From Castanea sativa (taxonomy: Eukaryota > Streptophyta > Magnoliopsida > Fagales > Fagaceae): a stretch of DNA of 64,000 nt. The stretch spans positions 64,991,257-65,055,256 of the forward strand of contig NC_134023.1 of the NCBI RefSeq assembly GCF_040712315.1, in the 5' to 3' direction. Numbering within the stretch: position 1 is the first letter of the stretch; every line of letters starts with the position of its first letter. The position numbers and the translations under genes were made by a program. Below are positions 60,698 through 64,000 of the stretch, in pieces. The notes beneath the pieces were generated by a model. That model did not search any database, was not told the origin of the DNA, and was given only the letters and a program-made list of their open reading frames with translations.

Positions 60698-60698
<1 letters not shown>

Positions 60699-60759
<61 letters not shown>

Positions 60760-60776
60760 TTATTTATTTATTTATT
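60699..60776. repeat. (TA)n(TTTA)n microsatellite
   Basis: About 27 TA units followed by about five TTTA units, absent from the matching place in the right duplication unit (near 63540), so it expanded after or diverged since the duplication. Confidence 0.92.
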
Positions 60777-60812
60777 AAGTGTCTCTTTCAGTGTTAAATT
60801 TCAGGCATATAT

Positions 60813-63578
60813 TTTGATTAGTTAATTATAGTTTCCTAGAAAAAGCCAATAAATAGATTAGATACAGAGAAAGAGTAATCATTTAGCACTAATTTTATGG
60901 ACCTTGGAATTTACTCTCTCTTTTTTCTTTTTCTTTTTTTCTTTTTTAGAAAAGGTGAAAATAAGGATTCAACCATTATCTTTTGTACAAATTGTTTTAT
61001 TATCATTGAGTAAAAAAAAAAAAAAAGTATTTCTTGCAGTCCATGTGCACCATGTGCAATGTAATCTGCTTCAATGTCTTATTCTGGAAATTGTCTAAAT
61101 TAGCTTAGCTAAGAGCCTAAAATCTGATATCAGATTCTGTTTGTGCAATTAATTCAGGGCTTGTTCATGCGACAACTATATATCCGTGTGGGGCTCATGA
61201 TAAATGAAATTGGAAATTAGGGAAATCGTTCATTCCTTTTTCAAGTCTTGTGTGGATGGGTGTAGCTGTGGAGCATATGAAAAGAGAAAAAAATTTATTT
61301 AGGATCTTGTCTAAGCTGACTATTTATAGTGCTTTGAAGTTGTTTAAGCGTGTTTTAATTTTGCTTACAACAAGGTATAATCATTCAATACTTCGGGAGT
61401 ATAATAAATTCCTGTTTTTATTCTCACATGAATAATGGGTGCTGCCATGAAATAGGTTATTGCATTTGTCTCATGGTCTTTCCAACATAGGGTGGCTTTA
61501 GTTTTCCTTTATTTATTGGCAATTGAAAATTTGTTTTAGGAAATATTAGGTTATGTTTGGTAATAGTTTTTGTTTTCTATTTTTAAAAACTTGTTTTGGA
61601 GATATAAATAAAAAACAATTTTCTTGTATTTTTGAAATAAAAAATATGTTTGGTCAGATGAAATGAAAAAATAGTTTTTTGAAGAAAAAAATAGAAAATA
61701 CTAAAATATGTTGTTACTAGGATTTGAACTATAATACTAACTCATTAAATGAGATAGAATCATTAAATTAAATGCATATTTTCATTGATTTTTGAAAATT
61801 AGAAACTGAAAACAGCATTTTGCATGTTTTCAGTTTTTTTTTTTTAAAATTGTGTTTTGAGAACAGTTTTTGTTTTCTCTCCATTTTGGGTTGCCAAACA
61901 AGTTTTTTAGTTTCAAAAATAAAAAATTGTTTTTGGAACAAAAAATTGTTTTTAGAAATAGAAAATAAGGGGAAAAAATAATTACCAAACATACCCTTAC
62001 ATTTTTTCATCCTAAACTTCCCGTTTCATTTACAATGTCAATTCAAACTATCAATTTACTCAATTGACACCTTAATTTAAAAAGAATTGTATCAAAAGAG
62101 TGTAAATAAGGTTCGAATTTGTGATTGTCTATTTTGATACCATGATAAGTTTTATCTTCTTTAAAAAAAAAACTTTTAATCTCTATGTTTTTTTTTTTCC
62201 AAAAACTTAAGTTATTAGGAGTTTGATGGATTTAATCATCTAACTATTATTTTAACAGATTTTGATCATCATGATTTTCATTGAGAAAAGTAATATTTTA
62301 ATTTTTAATAAAACTTTGATGCTCAATAAAGCTATATCCTCATTACCACGAAACTTCAGCTTAATATCATGCTATATTTTTTGAAAAAACTCTAAATAAA
62401 TCACTGCACATTCTACATTATTCTATTATTACTCTCCATCATATATGAATGGGCAAAATTTTAAGCTTGCTACTGCATGAACAATCTGTCAATGTGTTTG
62501 TTCAAGAAATAATTTGAGAATGGTACAGGTTAATAAATAGAAATGGATTATTTCTATATTAGTTATAGTTTCTTCATATTAAATTGTCACCTAGTGTTGT
62601 AATCAAGGAATATTTCTTTGAAATTCAAACATTGCAATCCCGTATAAAGGTGGGAGACCAAACCATAACTATGATGAACTCCTTGGCACCAAATCACTAA
62701 CTTTGGATGGTGATGAGTCTATCATGTTTGGGGTTTGAATTTATTTCAAACAGAACCCTTTGTAGAGACATGTTTATAGGTGAATGAGCACCTAAAAGCA
62801 TCTAACTTAGATGCTCAAGAATTGTTCTAGTCTTATTGAGATCAACACACAGGTGAGATAGGACAGGACCACTTGCTCTAAAAAGGGCCTACATAATACG
62901 CAGAGGGGAAACAAACTAAAACTAGTAAGGTACATTGACAGGATTAGGTGATGGGGTTGAAGCTGGTCGTACCCATGTGGGTAGAGAGGAAAGTTATATT
63001 CGAAACATAGTATTGATAGGGTACTTCAAAGTTTCTAGGACCTTTATGTTTATTGTTGTTTTATTTGGAACTTTAAATCTGTCCTTAACTGGAGAAGGTA
63101 TCTTATGTGCCCATTGTATACAAGACTTTTGCCCATAACACCTTCTTTTGATATTTTTTATTTTGGTGATTATAAATTGCAACCTTAAAGTTTAGGATAC
63201 TTTGAATTTATCACTTAAAGTTTTTAAATTTGGTGTTATGTGGTGTTTGGAGGAGAAAAATAAAAGAAGCTTTTTTATCCATATCAAGTGCTAAGATAGT
63301 AGTTAAGTATCACCTGATTCACCTCAGCTTAAATTAACGAACTTTCATATAATTTTGCTTGAGGCGAAATTTTGTTCTTCAAAATCTCCAAAAGTTCATT
63401 TGATAGATTTTTAACATAATTCAAATACATCAATATTAATAATTTTTATGAGTTTTGTCTCACGAAATTAGCCAACATCTAAAATCTAATAAAAACTTGT
63501 CCAATGAGGTCTTACATTTAGCTTCTCTTACCCAAGATTTATTTTTTGAGTGCCTCTTTCACAGTATTAAATTTCAGG
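60813..63578. repeat. Tandem segmental duplication, right unit (empty LINE site, own MITE)
   Basis: The unit begins GATTAGTTAATTATAG and ends CAGTATTAAATTTCAGG. It is collinear with the left unit except for small indels and the 448-bp MITE at 61549-61996. No functional ORF is seen. The sequence to 64000 after it is AT-rich and featureless. Confidence 0.88.
61549..61996. mobile_element. Tourist-like MITE inserted in the right duplication unit
   Basis: TTA flanks both ends (61546-61548, 61997-61999). The left end GGTTATGTTTGGTAAT and the reversed right end GGGTATGTTTGGTAAT are inverted repeats with one mismatch. The interior has several TTGTTTT and AAAACAGTTTTTGTTTTC blocks. The left duplication unit lacks it at the corresponding site near 53450. 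The frame 61768-62010 is low-complexity. Confidence 0.85.
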
Positions 63579-63579
63579 T

Positions 63580-64000
63580 AAGTACATATAAGAAGAGTGG
63601 TGCATAGATTTCACTTTTCCAAGTGGCTTATCGATCATGTAAAATAAAAATATATATTAAAAAATTTTTGTAAAAGAAAACATATGCTCTTAAATATTAT
63701 ACGTGTGGATGAAAAAATGTATTGAAATGTGTGTAAAGTTGTTTAAAATGTGTATTTGTGTGTTAAAACTTGCTCACCAAATAGGCTCTATATTACTTAC
63801 TTAAATATCATATCTTCTTTATCTTAAAGAAGATCTGAATAGTGTCCCACGTGGAGATGTCGGTGTAAGGATGAATCAAAGTAGTTTTTTCTCCTTGACT
63901 CACTTTTACTCGTAATTATATCAAATGTCAATGCTCATAATTATATTCATAAAATCATAGAATGGTGCCATGAAGATGCTATGACTCAGCAACATTGTTA
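63580..64000. other. Featureless AT-rich end of window
   Basis: No ORF, repeat or structure could be supported here. Confidence 0.5.

Larger units (their letters stand above)
52727..60810. repeat. Tandem segmental duplication, left unit (split by a LINE)
   Basis: The unit runs from GATTAGCTAATTATAG at 52727 to 54922, is interrupted by the LINE 54923-60551, and resumes to about 60810 (GTGTTAAATTTCAGGC). Without the insertion it is about 2.45 kb and aligns with 60813-63578. It has no gene. The frames at 54289-54624 and 54046-54228 recur in broken form in the other unit and look non-coding. Confidence 0.88.

Noticed and set aside
1..64000. CRISPR arrays, operons, prophage or bacterial features
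   Set aside because: None seen; all genes are intron-bearing plant nuclear genes and repeats are eukaryotic.

Overview
This is a stretch of nuclear DNA from a flowering plant. The evidence is intron-rich genes with GT-AG splice sites, plant-specific gene families (SMT1 sterol methyltransferase, DUF642 cell-wall protein, RLF cytochrome b5 protein, a PPR protein), a nuclear tRNA, AT-rich spacers and typical plant transposons (L1 and RTE LINEs, tRNA-derived SINEs, hAT, PIF/Harbinger, Mutator-like and Tourist-like elements). The repeat flavour suggests a woody rosid, perhaps Fagales, but that is only a guess. There are no prokaryotic features and no CRISPR array, and I see no clearly new biological system. 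The interesting content lies in promoter structure, repeats and nested insertions.

Layout: 1-4500 holds the first exon of a PPR gene (minus, cut by the window edge), a TGGGCY-rich tandem repeat, tRNA-Arg(UCU) (minus) and the ribosome-biogenesis gene RLP24 (plus, four coding exons, telo-box promoter). A small conserved His-rich protein gene lies at 9341-9604 (plus). From 13148 to 18906 is a 13-exon SMT1 cycloartenol C-24 methyltransferase gene (minus) whose first intron carries an array of splice-acceptor-like repeats. From 19.1 to 43 kb there is no intact gene: SINEs, a decayed hAT element with a nested fold-back element, a complex tandem duplication (23.7-27.3 kb), a decayed PIF/Harbinger locus (transposase fragment plus Myb/SANT pseudogene), several MITEs, a Mutator-like element with a 9-bp target duplication, a 1.2-kb decanucleotide minisatellite and a Tourist-like element. 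At 43971-47395 is RLF (plus), convergent with a three-exon DUF642 gene at 48120-50988 (minus).

From 52.7 to 63.6 kb a segment of about 2.5 kb is duplicated in tandem. The left copy was later split by a 5.6-kb L1 LINE (minus, 16-bp target duplication, many disabling lesions), and the right copy keeps the empty site but took its own 448-bp MITE. The order of events can therefore be read directly from this window.

The intact genes are independent housekeeping or developmental loci (ribosome assembly, sterol synthesis, organ development, cell wall), not a pathway cluster. Coding exons were joined by hand from GT-AG sites and reading frame. UTR limits, transcription starts and promoter calls are inferences.
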